From contig NZ_JASCTH010000016.1 in the NCBI RefSeq assembly GCF_030009775.1, positions 62,001-126,000 of the forward strand: 64,000 nt of DNA. Reading direction: 5' to 3'. This DNA is from Actinoplanes sandaracinus. GTDB taxonomy: Bacteria > Actinomycetota > Actinomycetes > Mycobacteriales > Micromonosporaceae. The notes under the pieces are model-generated. The model was not told where the DNA came from, searched no databases, and was given only the letters and a program-made list of their open reading frames with translations. A program made the translations under genes and the position numbers. Positions 33,319-42,711 of the stretch are shown one piece after another (the first letter of the stretch is position 1; every line of letters starts with the position of its first letter).

Positions 33319-34458
33319 ATGAAACATCGCCGCAATTTCCGGCCGAAAGCTCTCGTTCCCATTGTCGCGATGGTTTTGGTCGTCCTCTCCGCCTCCGGCG
33401 CCTTCGTGTTCCAGGCCTACGCAAAGAATGACGGAGGCGAAACCTCGCCCGAGACCGTGGCGAATGCACAGATCCCGACGAGTCCGGCCGGCCTGAGCGC
33501 CCCGGCGCCGTCGGTGTCGGCCCTGCCGCCGTCACCGAGCGCCTCGGTCTCGGCGTCCGCCTCGGCGTCGGCGTCGGCGTCGGCGTCGCCCAGCGCGTCG
33601 GCCAGCTCCAAGCCGACCGAGAAGGCGACGACCACATCGTCCGCCGGCGGCTGCGCGCTGCCGAGGTACCCCACTCCGGCCTGCACCGGAGTGCCGGCCG
33701 GGTGGAAGCCGAAGAAGACCGTCAACGGCGACCTGACCGTCACCAAGGCCGGCACGGTGATCTCCGACCACCTGGTGACCGGAAGCATCATGATCAAGGC
33801 GGACAACGTCACGATCAGCAAGACCCGGGTCTACGGCGCGGTCGACAACTTCCACGGCAACAAGGTGTACGGCCACACCACCATCAAGGACACCGAGGTG
33901 GTCAACCCGCCCGGCCAGGAGTACTCGACGAACGACCAGTACGCGTTCGGCGTCGCCGACTACACCTGCCTGCGCTGCAAGGTGATCAACCGGATGGAGG
34001 GCTGGCGGGTCGGCGCCTCCGACTACAGCGGCGCCGGCAACGTGGTCATCCAGGACTCGTTCGCCCAGCTCGCGGTGCCGCCGGGCATGTGCGCCTCGGA
34101 CGACCCGCACGGTGACGGCATCCAGGCGTACGGCGGACCCAGCGTCACGATCAAGCACAACACCATCGACCAGCGCAAAGACGACTGCCCGACGGCGCCG
34201 ATCTTCATCCCGGACCAGGGCAACGCCGGCGCGACGGTGCAGGACAACCTGCTCGCCGGCGGCGCCTACGCACTGCGCCTGACCGGCGGGAATTTCCCCG
34301 CGGTCACCGGCAACAAAGTCGTGCAGGGCAGTTACGGATTCGGCCCGGCCGAGCTTTCCTGCGGCCTCATCGGAGCCTTCAGCGGAAATGCCACCGTCAC
34401 CTACGACTGGGCGTCCGGAAAGGTCACCGGTCAGGTGAAGGCCATCAACGAGTGCTGA
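33319..34458 (+). CDS. secreted beta-helix protein with Ser/Ala linker
   Basis: 379 aa. ATG 33319 follows GAGGAG (33303-33308); the in-frame ATG at 33301 is less well placed. Residues about 12-35 form a signal peptide or anchor. A Pro/Ser/Ala stretch follows, including a near-perfect Ser-Ala repeat encoded at about 33535-33605. The C-terminal 260 residues form a beta-helix (NGDLTVTKAGTVISDHLVTG, IMIKADNVTISKTRVYG, NVVIQDSFAQL) with three cysteine pairs. Similar in plan to the 27964-28881 product. Probably cell-wall-spanning or extracellular; role in glycan processing is inferred. Confidence 0.83.
   Translation: MKHRRNFRPKALVPIVAMVLVVLSASGAFVFQAYAKNDGGETSPETVANAQIPTSPAGLSAPAPSVSALPPSPSASVSASASASASASASPSASASSKPTEKATTTSSAGGCALPRYPTPACTGVPAGWKPKKTVNGDLTVTKAGTVISDHLVTGSIMIKADNVTISKTRVYGAVDNFHGNKVYGHTTIKDTEVVNPPGQEYSTNDQYAFGVADYTCLRCKVINRMEGWRVGASDYSGAGNVVIQDSFAQLAVPPGMCASDDPHGDGIQAYGGPSVTIKHNTIDQRKDDCPTAPIFIPDQGNAGATVQDNLLAGGAYALRLTGGNFPAVTGNKVVQGSYGFGPAELSCGLIGAFSGNATVTYDWASGKVTGQVKAINEC
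33535..33605 (+). repeat. in-gene Ser-Ala codon repeat
   Basis: The codons TCG/TCC and GCG/GCC alternate, giving a (Ser-Ala)n linker. This kind of tract is prone to length change by slippage. Confidence 0.6.
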
Positions 34459-34466
34459 TCTGACAG

Positions 34467-34500
34467 CACACGGGAGGGGCCTGCGGGCCCCTCCCGTGTG
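34467..34500. terminator. 15-bp bidirectional hairpin terminator
   Basis: Perfect stem 34467-34481 with 34486-34500 (CACACGGGAGGGGCC and complement) and a 4-base loop, 8 bp past the beta-helix stop and before the end of the leftward flippase gene. Confidence 0.75.
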
Positions 34501-34522
34501 TCTGACGAGTCTTAAGTCTCGC

Positions 34523-35990
34523 TTAAATCTGATCCGCCATAGCCGGTGAATCCGTAACCGTCGCGGCCGTTCGCAGCTCGCGGAGCACGTGACGCAGGCG
34601 ATAGCCGAGCAGCGCCACGACGCCCGCGGCGACGGCACCGGAGACCGCCAGCACGACCAGGTCGTGCCAGCCGGTCCGGGTGGCCGCCCACGCGATCCCG
34701 GCGACCACCGCCCCACCGAGCACGGCCGGAGCGATCCGGGCCGCCAGCGTGCCCAACGTCACCCCGGTGCGGCGCAGCTCTATCAGATAGAGCGGCATGA
34801 CCACCACCACCGCGACCGCGAACTGCACCGCGGCGGCGGCCCACAGGCCACCCGCGCGGCTCGCCAGGTAGAGCGATGGCAGCAGCGCCACGAACCAGAC
34901 CGTCTGCACGACCAGCACCACCCGGGTGTTCGCCAGCACCACGAAGTAGTCGTAGAACAGCTCGAACAGGACCCGCATCGCGGCCAGCAGGCCCAGCCAC
35001 ACCAGCACCGTCGAGGCCGGCTCCCACACGTCGCCGTAGAGGAACCGGATCAGCGGCCCGGACGCGCCGGACAGCAGCAGGCAGGCCGGCAGCGCGATCA
35101 CCGCGAGCAGCCCCGACGCCGACAGGAACGCCGACCGCAACGCCGGCCGGTCGTGCTGCAGACGGGCCAGCGCGGCCGGCACGACCGCCCGCACCGGTTG
35201 CGAGAAGATGGTGATCGGCCAGCTCGCCAGGTTCAACGCGAGCATGTAATAGCCGAGCGCGGTGGGCCCGAGGACCGTACCCACCACGATCCGGTCCACA
35301 TTGGTGGTCGCGAAGACGATGATGCTCGACCCGGCCAGCGGCAGGCCGAACTTCAGCAGCGCCCGCGCCTTGGCCGGGTTGAAGCCGAACCGCAGGCCCT
35401 TCGGGGCGAACACGAAGAACAGGATCCCGCCGGCGACCGCGCCGGACAGCTGGCCGATCGCCAGGCTCATCGCGCCGGCGCCGGACACCGCGAACCCGAT
35501 CGAGATCAGCGCGCTCGTCCAGTTGCTGACCAGGTCGACTATGGTCCGCTGCTTCTGCATGAAGGCACGCTGCATGAGACCGACCGAGGTGGCCACCAGG
35601 CCGCTGACCACCACGGCGAGCGCCAGCACCCGGATGACCGGGATCGAGCTCTCGTCCCCGAGCGCGCGCGAAGGCCGGCGCCCCGAACCAGCAGCCCGCG
35701 TAGACCAGCAGGCTCGACAGCGCCGACAGGGTGGCGACGGTGGGGCCGATCTCCTCCGGGTCGTCCGGCCACCGCACGATCGCCAGGCTCACCCCGAGCT
35801 CGTTGAAGCTCAGCACGGCGGCCAGCACCACGAGGGCCACCGCGAAGGTGCCGAACTCCTCCGGCCCGAGGATCCGGGCCAGGGCGATGCCGATGACGAG
35901 CGTGCTCAGCCGGCTGAGGAGCGTGCCGATGAGGCTCCAGCCCAGCGCCCGCGACGCCTTCTGGAAGAGAGCCGGTTCCTGCTCGCTCAT
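34523..35990 (-). pseudogene. Wzx-type polysaccharide flippase, frameshifted
   Basis: Two overlapping reading frames together make one flippase of about 488 aa. The N-terminal part starts at ATG 35990 (MSEQEPALFQKASRALGWSL, then ARILGPEEFGTFAVA) and keeps typical Wzx/PST sequence to ARAR near 35665. The rest continues in another frame from ALGDESSIPVIRV, with ten or more hydrophobic segments down to 34523. Adding one GC to the (GC)4G tract at 35662-35670 restores FARALGDESS, so a 2-bp loss explains the break. It may be a sequencing error, a true mutation or a phase-variable site. It overlaps the GT4 gene upstream by 4 bp (ATGA) and would export the lipid-linked repeat unit. Confidence 0.85.
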
Positions 35991-37210
35991 CCGAGGAACC
36001 GTCGCACCCGGCGGCGGGCGCTGTCGGAGAGGAGGTCCGCGACCGCCTTGTGGCCGGCCACCCGGGCGCCCTCGCTCAGGCGGCGCGAGGGCCGCACGGG
36101 ATTGGCGAGCGCACGTTCGTACACCTCGTTGAGGGTTTTCGCGGCAGCCTTGAGGCTGAACCGGTCGAGGATCAACCGCCGTCCCCAGCGACCCCGCTCG
36201 GCCCGCAGCGCGGGGTCGTCGACCAGGGTGCGCAGCGCGGCGGCCAGCGGCGCCGCGTCGACGTCGCCCTCACCGATGCCGTAGAAGCCCTCGCGCAGGA
36301 AGTGGTCGATGGTGTCGGGTCCGGCGGGCAGGAAGAACCCGCGGATGCCGAGGACCACGAGCGGCTGGGCGAACGCCATCGCCCGCAGCGCGGATCCGCC
36401 CATCCCGACCATGAGGTCGGCGCCCGCGTACGCCGGGCGGGGGTCCTCCATGGCGCCCGCCATGACCACCGCGGGCCGGCCCAGGGCCGTGTTGACCCGG
36501 TCCGCCTCGGCGGACACGTCGGCGAACGACGGACCGTCACCGACCACCACGAAGCGGACCCGCGGGTCGTCGAGCAGCCCGACGGCGCGGATGGTCCGCA
36601 GGATGCCCTCGGCCTTCATGTCCGGCTCCAGCCGGGAGACCACACCGATCATGATCTCGTCGTCGCCGACGCCGTGCCGTGCCCGGAACGCCCGGCCGTC
36701 GACCGCCGCCGGGTCGTCGGAATCGGTGTTCACCGGCGGCTCGATGAGCGTGGGCCGGGCCCGGAAGCCGGCCGCCTCGTCGACCAGTTGCTGAGTGCCG
36801 ACGATGATCTCGCCGTAGCGGGGCATCCACCGGGGAACCCGCATGCCGTAGATCGTGGTCACCACCGGCAGGCCGCGCCGCACGTGCGCGCCGTAGAAGG
36901 CGTCCAGCCCGACGGAGAACTCGTAGACGTGCAGGAGGTCCGCCCGGAACTCACGGGCCGCGCGGCCGATCGCCCGGGACAGCGCGGGGCGGGCGGGCAT
37001 CGTCTTCCCGAGCCGCACCGCCGAGTGCCGCTCGGAGATCAGTGGCAGGCCGGCGGCGCGGACCAGGTCGGCCATCGGGCCGGGCCGGTCGGTGTAGTTG
37101 CCGAAGACGGCGACCTCGTGCCCGTAGTCGCGCATGCTGACGGCGAGGTCCAGAGCGTTGAGCTGACTCCCGCCGAGTTCCAGATGATGCAGGCCGACGA
37201 TCAGTCGCAC
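35987..37210 (-). CDS. glycosyltransferase family 4-like
   Basis: 407 aa, GT-B fold. The N-terminal GLHHLELGGSQLNALDLA and the donor-domain blocks IGVVSRLEPDMKAEGILRTI, FVVVGDGP and MGGSALRAMAFAQPLVV are typical of GT4, although the usual EGFGLxxxE motif is replaced by GMGGSALRAMA. It adds a sugar to the repeat unit on the cytoplasmic side. First gene of a two-gene leftward unit with the flippase. Confidence 0.85.
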   Translation of the reverse strand: MRLIVGLHHLELGGSQLNALDLAVSMRDYGHEVAVFGNYTDRPGPMADLVRAAGLPLISERHSAVRLGKTMPARPALSRAIGRAAREFRADLLHVYEFSVGLDAFYGAHVRRGLPVVTTIYGMRVPRWMPRYGEIIVGTQQLVDEAAGFRARPTLIEPPVNTDSDDPAAVDGRAFRARHGVGDDEIMIGVVSRLEPDMKAEGILRTIRAVGLLDDPRVRFVVVGDGPSFADVSAEADRVNTALGRPAVVMAGAMEDPRPAYAGADLMVGMGGSALRAMAFAQPLVVLGIRGFFLPAGPDTIDHFLREGFYGIGEGDVDAAPLAAALRTLVDDPALRAERGRWGRRLILDRFSLKAAAKTLNEVYERALANPVRPSRRLSEGARVAGHKAVADLLSDSARRRVRRFLG

Positions 37211-37272
37211 CTATTCCCCCAGTCGGTCGCGAACCGGCGGACGATCCGCCGCGGTCGATGGTGCCCGGGCGC

Positions 37273-37312
37273 GGCCGTGGCGCGGACGGTTTGCACCATC
37301 CGCGCCACGGCC
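37273..37312 (-). terminator. 14-bp hairpin terminator
   Basis: Perfect stem 37273-37286 with 37299-37312 and a 12-base loop, 14 bp past the stop of the giant leftward gene. It separates that gene from the GT4/flippase unit. Confidence 0.65.
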
Positions 37313-37325
37313 GGTCACCCGCAGG

Positions 37326-40300
37326 TCAGTTGGGTGCGAACACCACATCGACCCAGAAGTTGGCGGTCGTCGATGACCCCGGCATCACTCCACCCGTCCC
37401 GTAACGGTAGGTGGCTCCGTTCGCCGGCACCGTCAGCTGCGAGACTGTTCGAGGGTTGGCCAGGCCACCCCCGGTCACCGCGTAATGCCCGGCCGTCATG
37501 TGGTAGGAAACCACATATTGATGGCCGGCGCTGACCGCCACCGGTTGCGAGAAGTACGCCGTCTGCCAGCCCGTCGCGGTCTCGTTCTGGAAGGTGACGG
37601 TCGCCATCTCGATGCCGCCGGGCGACCAGAGCGTGCCGGTGTGCGTGCCGGTGTTGCCCGGACCCTTGTAGAACCGCACGCCGTGGACCTTGCCGTTCAC
37701 CGACGGGATCACCTTCATGCCCACTTCGAGGGCGTCGGGGTCGTCCCAGCTCGCGGTGGCGGGGGTGTCCGCGTCGGTGAAGACGCCGTAGGTGCTCGGC
37801 GCGCTCGTGCTGGCCGACGGTGACGGCGACGCGCTGGCGCTGGCGCTCGGCGAGGGCGACGCCGAGGACGCGCTCGGCGACGGCGATGGGGTGCCGTGCC
37901 CCTCGGAGACGAACAGCGGATCGACCCAGTAGTTCGCCGAGTTGTACGACTGCTGCGGGAACTCGCTGTCGCCGTACCGGAAGACGCCGTTGTTGCCACC
38001 CTGAGCCTTCAGCGGCCCCCGGCTGATGTCCGAGGCGAAGTACCCGCTGTCGAACGCGTAGTTGCCGTTCGGAGCGAAGTACGAGGCCACGTACGTGGTC
38101 CCGGCGGTGATCGCGGCGGGCTGGGCGAAGTACGCGGTCCGCCACCCGTTCTCGGTCGAACTGGGCACGATCGCCGAGTCGACCTTCGAGCCGTTCGCGT
38201 TCCACAGGCTCACCTGGTGCGTCCCCGAGTTGCCCGGTCCCTGATAGAACCGGACCCCGACCAGCTCACCGTCGGTGGTCGCCTGGAACTTGACGCCCAG
38301 TTCGACTTTCGCCGAGTCGGTCTGCGACACCGTGGTGGGCACCGCGTCACTGGGGAACAGGGAGTGGACCGTGCCGTCGACGGCGGTGAAGAACGACCAC
38401 GACGTGCCGCCGGAGCGGTCCTCCGTGTCCTTGCCGGACACCTCGGCGGTGTACGACGTCGACGCGTCCAGCGGCTGTGCCGGGGTGAAGGTCACCTTCT
38501 TCTCGACGCTGTCGTACGCCGTGGTGCCGGTGACCGCGCCGCCGCTCTGCTTGGTGAGCGTGAACTGGACCGACGTCGCCTTCAGCGCCTTGGAGAAGGC
38601 CGCCGAGACGGTGGTGGCGGTCGGCACCGCGCCGGCGCCGTCGACCGGGGTCGTGCTGGTCACCACGGGCGGCAGCTCGCTGCTGACCACGAACTCGACG
38701 TCGACGTAGTAGTTGCCGGCGTTGAACGACTCGTTCGGGAACCCGCCGCCGTTGGCGTACTTGAACAGGCCGTTGCCGGCGCCGGTCACCGAACGCGACC
38801 CGGTGAGCGGGCCGTTGGTCCAGTCCCGGGTGAACCAGTAGCTGTCGGCGGCGTAGTTGCCGCTCGGGGCGTAGTAGGAGGCGACGTAGGTCGTACCCTC
38901 CTCGACCTTGACCGGTGAGGAGAAGGTGAGCGTCTGCCAGCCGGACGCCGACTCGTTCTGGAAGGTCCCGGTCCGGAGCCGCTGGCCGGTGGTGGTCCAG
39001 AGCGACCCGGTGTGCGAGCCGGTGTTGCCCTCGCCCTTGTAGAACCGGATGCCGGTGATGTAGCCGTCGACCGCGGGCTGGAAACGCACGCCCAGCTCGA
39101 CCGGGCTGCCGTCGGCGACCGCGGGGGTCGCCGGCACCCGGTTGCCGAACATGGTGTTCGGCCCGGTCAGCTTGAACTCGGCCGTCGCCGGCGACGCACC
39201 GAGGTTGGCGCTGTCGTCGGCGGCCCGGACCTGCACCGTCTGGGTGTTCAGGCCGGCCGCGAAGAACTTGTAGGACCAGTTCGTGGTGCCGGTGGCGGCA
39301 TGCCAGGTCGCACCGTTGTCGATGGAGACCTCGACCCCGGCGACCCGGCCGCCGACGTCGGCCGCGGTGCCCGTCAGCGTCACCGTGGCGCCCCGGGCGA
39401 ACGAGGCGCCGGAGGCCGGCGACGTGATGGTCACGGTCGGCGCGGTGTCGTCGGTGGAGGCGGTGGCCGCGTGCAGCTCGCTCATCAGGGTGCCCGGCTG
39501 CACGCCCATGTCGGCGAAGAGATTCACCACGGACTGCTGCATCCGCTTGTCGGTCGGGGTGGGCTGGCCGTCGTGCACCTCGTCCAGGCCCCAGGTGTAC
39601 TGGATCGAGCCGGCGCTGAAGACGAGCGCGCCGCTGCCGGCCCGGTAGAGCGTCAGGTGGTGGCTGGTCTTGCCCGGGCCGACCTTGTTGCCCCAGCCGT
39701 CCTGCACGAGCTGCGGGACGTCACCGGTGGTGGTCGATAGCCGGACCAGGCCCTCGGGCCGGAACCCGTTGTCGACGTCCTCGTCGGATTCGTAACCGAC
39801 GGTGTGCGGCGCGAGAGCGACCGACTGGCCGGCCGGGATGTCGTCCAGGTCGGTGTGCCGCCAGAGCCGGTACTTGCCCTCATCGGACTTGACGGTGACC
39901 GGCAGGTCACCGTCGTTGACCATGTACTGGGTGCCCATCAGCTCGTTCTCCGGCCGGCCACCGTCGGACGGCGGGCTGAACCGCGGGTCACGCCAGGTTC
40001 CGGTCCACTCGGCCGCCGGGTCGAGCTTGGAGTTGGCCCAGGTCTCCTTGTATGTCACCACGGTCCGGTGGTCGGTGTTCGTCCCGTCCTTGCTGGGCTC
40101 GTAACGGGTCTTCCAGTACACCGAGTTGCCGCTGAAGAAGGCCAGGTGCGTGCCCGCGTCGCGGGCCGCCTCGACGTTGTCGCGCTGCTTCTTCGACCAG
40201 TACTCGTCGTGACCGACGGAGAGGAAGACGTTGTGGTTCTTGATGAGCTGGCCGCGGCGGTCGCTGTCGACGTTGGTGGTGTAGCTGACGTCGTACCCGT

Positions 40301-41090
40301 TGCGCTCCAGGAACCGGATCATCGGGTATTCCGCGCCGAACAGGAAGTCACGCCGCTCGACGCTGCCCCGGTCCGCGAACGGCCGGTTGTAGCTCAGCTT
40401 GTACGCCCGGCCGTTGGGCCCACCGGCGTAGAAGTTCGAGCCGCCGTACAGGTTGTAGGCCTGCCAGGTCGCGTCGGAGGTCTGATAGAAGACGTCGGAG
40501 GTGCTGGCGTCCTGCCGCACAACGAAGGTGATGTGGCTGGAGCCGTCGGTGTCGTCACGGAACAGGCGGGCGATGTACACGCCGGACACGGCGTCGGCGG
40601 GCGGGGTCCACGAGGCGGACACGTCCCAGTTGCCGCAGTCGTAGAGCTGGGTCGCCGGCTCGGTGATGCACGCGCGCTGCGGCTGCGGGGCGGCGACCGG
40701 CGCCACGCTGGCGATCAGGCGCGCGCCGTCACCGTCGTAGTACCCGAGGCGGTAGATGTCGATCTCGTAAGCGGAAGCGTCCGTCTTGATTTTGAAGTCG
40801 ACCCGCTGACCGGCGTTCACACTGATGTCGGTCGCGAAACCCTGCAGGCTGGGGTCGCCGGCGCCGTCGATGTCCCAGACCGACTTCGGCGTGCCGTCCT
40901 TGCTGTTCTCGCAGACGATCGGGTTGTTGCCCGGGTTGCACGGGTCGGCCCAGGCCGCGGCCGGCACCACCATGACGCCACCGGCGGCCACGGTCACGAC
41001 ACCGGCCGCCACCGCCAGCGTGCGCCGCTTCGACCATGGTTTCAGGTAGCGCGCTGTATAGGCCACGTACAGCGCCTTCCACTTGCTCAA
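37326..41090 (-). CDS. giant secreted protein: dimethylformamidase-beta-like domain plus three DUF4082
   Basis: 1254 aa from the TTG at 41090, which has AGAGGGAG eight bases upstream; a GTG at 41183 would add 31 residues of poor quality. Order: signal peptide with a long n-region (1-48), N,N-dimethylformamidase beta subunit-like domain (about 49-545, with SVGHDEYWS and FFSGNSVYWKTR), Ig-like domain (about 547-640), DUF4082 (about 642-800), SbsA-type Ig domain (about 805-900), DUF4082 (about 908-1065), Ser/Pro linker, DUF4082 (about 1101-1254). No wall anchor is seen. DUF4082 repeats share the core GVRFYKGxGNTGTHTGxLW. Probably an extracellular glycan-binding or modifying protein; activity unknown. 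Confidence 0.85.
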   Translation of the reverse strand: MSKWKALYVAYTARYLKPWSKRRTLAVAAGVVTVAAGGVMVVPAAAWADPCNPGNNPIVCENSKDGTPKSVWDIDGAGDPSLQGFATDISVNAGQRVDFKIKTDASAYEIDIYRLGYYDGDGARLIASVAPVAAPQPQRACITEPATQLYDCGNWDVSASWTPPADAVSGVYIARLFRDDTDGSSHITFVVRQDASTSDVFYQTSDATWQAYNLYGGSNFYAGGPNGRAYKLSYNRPFADRGSVERRDFLFGAEYPMIRFLERNGYDVSYTTNVDSDRRGQLIKNHNVFLSVGHDEYWSKKQRDNVEAARDAGTHLAFFSGNSVYWKTRYEPSKDGTNTDHRTVVTYKETWANSKLDPAAEWTGTWRDPRFSPPSDGGRPENELMGTQYMVNDGDLPVTVKSDEGKYRLWRHTDLDDIPAGQSVALAPHTVGYESDEDVDNGFRPEGLVRLSTTTGDVPQLVQDGWGNKVGPGKTSHHLTLYRAGSGALVFSAGSIQYTWGLDEVHDGQPTPTDKRMQQSVVNLFADMGVQPGTLMSELHAATASTDDTAPTVTITSPASGASFARGATVTLTGTAADVGGRVAGVEVSIDNGATWHAATGTTNWSYKFFAAGLNTQTVQVRAADDSANLGASPATAEFKLTGPNTMFGNRVPATPAVADGSPVELGVRFQPAVDGYITGIRFYKGEGNTGSHTGSLWTTTGQRLRTGTFQNESASGWQTLTFSSPVKVEEGTTYVASYYAPSGNYAADSYWFTRDWTNGPLTGSRSVTGAGNGLFKYANGGGFPNESFNAGNYYVDVEFVVSSELPPVVTSTTPVDGAGAVPTATTVSAAFSKALKATSVQFTLTKQSGGAVTGTTAYDSVEKKVTFTPAQPLDASTSYTAEVSGKDTEDRSGGTSWSFFTAVDGTVHSLFPSDAVPTTVSQTDSAKVELGVKFQATTDGELVGVRFYQGPGNSGTHQVSLWNANGSKVDSAIVPSSTENGWRTAYFAQPAAITAGTTYVASYFAPNGNYAFDSGYFASDISRGPLKAQGGNNGVFRYGDSEFPQQSYNSANYWVDPLFVSEGHGTPSPSPSASSASPSPSASASASPSPSASTSAPSTYGVFTDADTPATASWDDPDALEVGMKVIPSVNGKVHGVRFYKGPGNTGTHTGTLWSPGGIEMATVTFQNETATGWQTAYFSQPVAVSAGHQYVVSYHMTAGHYAVTGGGLANPRTVSQLTVPANGATYRYGTGGVMPGSSTTANFWVDVVFAPN

Positions 41091-41328
41091 GACGTCTGCT
41101 CCCTCTGGACGATGTGCGGCCGGTAAATGTCCATCTGGCCCGCTCAGCTCGATTTCAGCGGGAGCGTAGCTCTGGGTGTCCACCGGGCGTACCGCAACTT
41201 CGGCCGATAAATTCGTACGACCGGCCAGGTCGGACGACCCGTCGGCTGCCTCGTGACAAAGGTCGGCCGACCGGCCGAGCGACTCGGCTGATCTTGGAAC
41301 GGCACCTATGGTAATAAGTTCCCGCTTA

Positions 41329-42711
41329 TCAGGTGCGGCGGGTGGTGGCTGTTCTCACGGTCCGGGCCGGATGGGTGAACCTCCACACCGTCCCGCACAT
41401 GCCGATGAACAGAGCGAGCGTGATGGCGAAGGTCGTGTAGTACAGCGAGTCGAACGTCCCGCCGACCACGACCGCCACCGCCTGCGCCGAGATCAGCGCC
41501 ACACACAGATGCCGGTCCTGCTCACGCGTGGAACGGCGCAGCGCGATGACCGCCAGGGTCACGGCCGCGATGTGCAGCACCAGGAGCGCGAGCACGCCGA
41601 TGATCCCGCCCGTCACCAGGGTGTAGAGCCACTGGTTGTCCAGGATCGTGTCGCGCACCGGGTCGGCCAGCAGGGTCCGCGGCCCGCGCCCCAGCCAGGG
41701 ACGCTGCTCGTAGAAGTGCCCGACCAGGTCGTAGTCGTTGGTGCGCCCCTCGATGCTCGGGTCCACCCCGACGTTGAGGAACATCGCCTTGAGGGTGCCC
41801 AGCACGCCGGGTTTGGCGATGGTGATCGCCGCCACCGCGGCGACGCCGAGGTACATGAAGGTGTAGCGCAGCCGCCAGGACCAGATCGGCACCATGATGA
41901 CCAGCGCGAGCGCGAGCGCCACGATGCCGGTCCGGGAGATCGACATCGGGTTGGAGACGGCCAGCAGGAAGCCGCACAGCGCGGCGAACCGGCGCTGGAA
42001 CTTCGTCTCCGCGAAGCGGGCCACATGGATGGCGAACGGCACCATCATGGCGACCACGGCGCTGAACTCGATGTAGTGCGTGGTGGTGCCTGCGATCCGG
42101 AACTGGCCCTCGTCACCGCGGGTGCCGAAGCCGACCAGCCCGCCCTTGACCTCCAGGCCGGGAATGACGAAGTACTCCGAGACGTCGATCTTCAACGTCG
42201 CCTGGAGGATGCCGACCACCGCCATGAAGCCGGCGCTGTACACCATGATCCGGAGGAGCCGGTTGAGCCGGTCCCAGTTCTGGATGCCGTCCGCGACGAT
42301 CAGCGCCGCCCCGAGGAACTCGAAGAGCTGGAGCATCGCGAAGTTCTGCGCGTTCGACTCCTGGGTGGGGAGGCCGCGCAACAGTCCGGCGATGTAGGAC
42401 AGCAGGTTCGCTATGAGGTAGAGGCCGAGGAACCATCGGATCGGCTGCGGCCCGACCAGGAGCAGCCTGGGGCTGAGCCGGGCCAGGCACCACCACGCGA
42501 ACATCAGCAGGGCGAGCAGCAGCGCCGGCCGGCCCGCGTAGGTCAGGTTGGGGACGATCAGGGTGCCCGGCAGGACGTACAGCAGCACCACGGCGATCGA
42601 GACCAGCGTGACGACGTCGATCGTCGCCTTGTACCGCCGCGAGCTGTAGACGTTCTGGTCGAGCAGGGACGGTTCTAGGTCGACCGGGTGTGAGACGGCC
42701 GCCGAACTCAA
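41329..42711 (-). CDS. O-antigen polymerase/ligase-like protein (Wzy type)
   Basis: 460 aa with ten to twelve hydrophobic segments and the Wzy_C-type loop containing GRTNDYDLVGHFYEQRPWLG followed by RGPRTL. It joins exported repeat units on the outer membrane face. The TTG at 42711 overlaps the Wzz stop codon (TTGA), which would couple their translation; the longer open frame upstream lies over the Wzz gene and is Arg-rich. No ATG exists near the N-terminus. Confidence 0.85.
   Translation of the reverse strand: MSSAAVSHPVDLEPSLLDQNVYSSRRYKATIDVVTLVSIAVVLLYVLPGTLIVPNLTYAGRPALLLALLMFAWWCLARLSPRLLLVGPQPIRWFLGLYLIANLLSYIAGLLRGLPTQESNAQNFAMLQLFEFLGAALIVADGIQNWDRLNRLLRIMVYSAGFMAVVGILQATLKIDVSEYFVIPGLEVKGGLVGFGTRGDEGQFRIAGTTTHYIEFSAVVAMMVPFAIHVARFAETKFQRRFAALCGFLLAVSNPMSISRTGIVALALALVIMVPIWSWRLRYTFMYLGVAAVAAITIAKPGVLGTLKAMFLNVGVDPSIEGRTNDYDLVGHFYEQRPWLGRGPRTLLADPVRDTILDNQWLYTLVTGGIIGVLALLVLHIAAVTLAVIALRRSTREQDRHLCVALISAQAVAVVVGGTFDSLYYTTFAITLALFIGMCGTVWRFTHPARTVRTATTRRT

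Noticed and set aside
33535-33605. Possible CRISPR or tandem-repeat locus
   Set aside because: The repeat is codon-level Ser-Ala linker sequence inside a gene, not spaced repeats.
37315-38205. Leftward 296-aa frame
   Set aside because: Arg/His/Gln-rich shadow of the giant DUF4082 gene.
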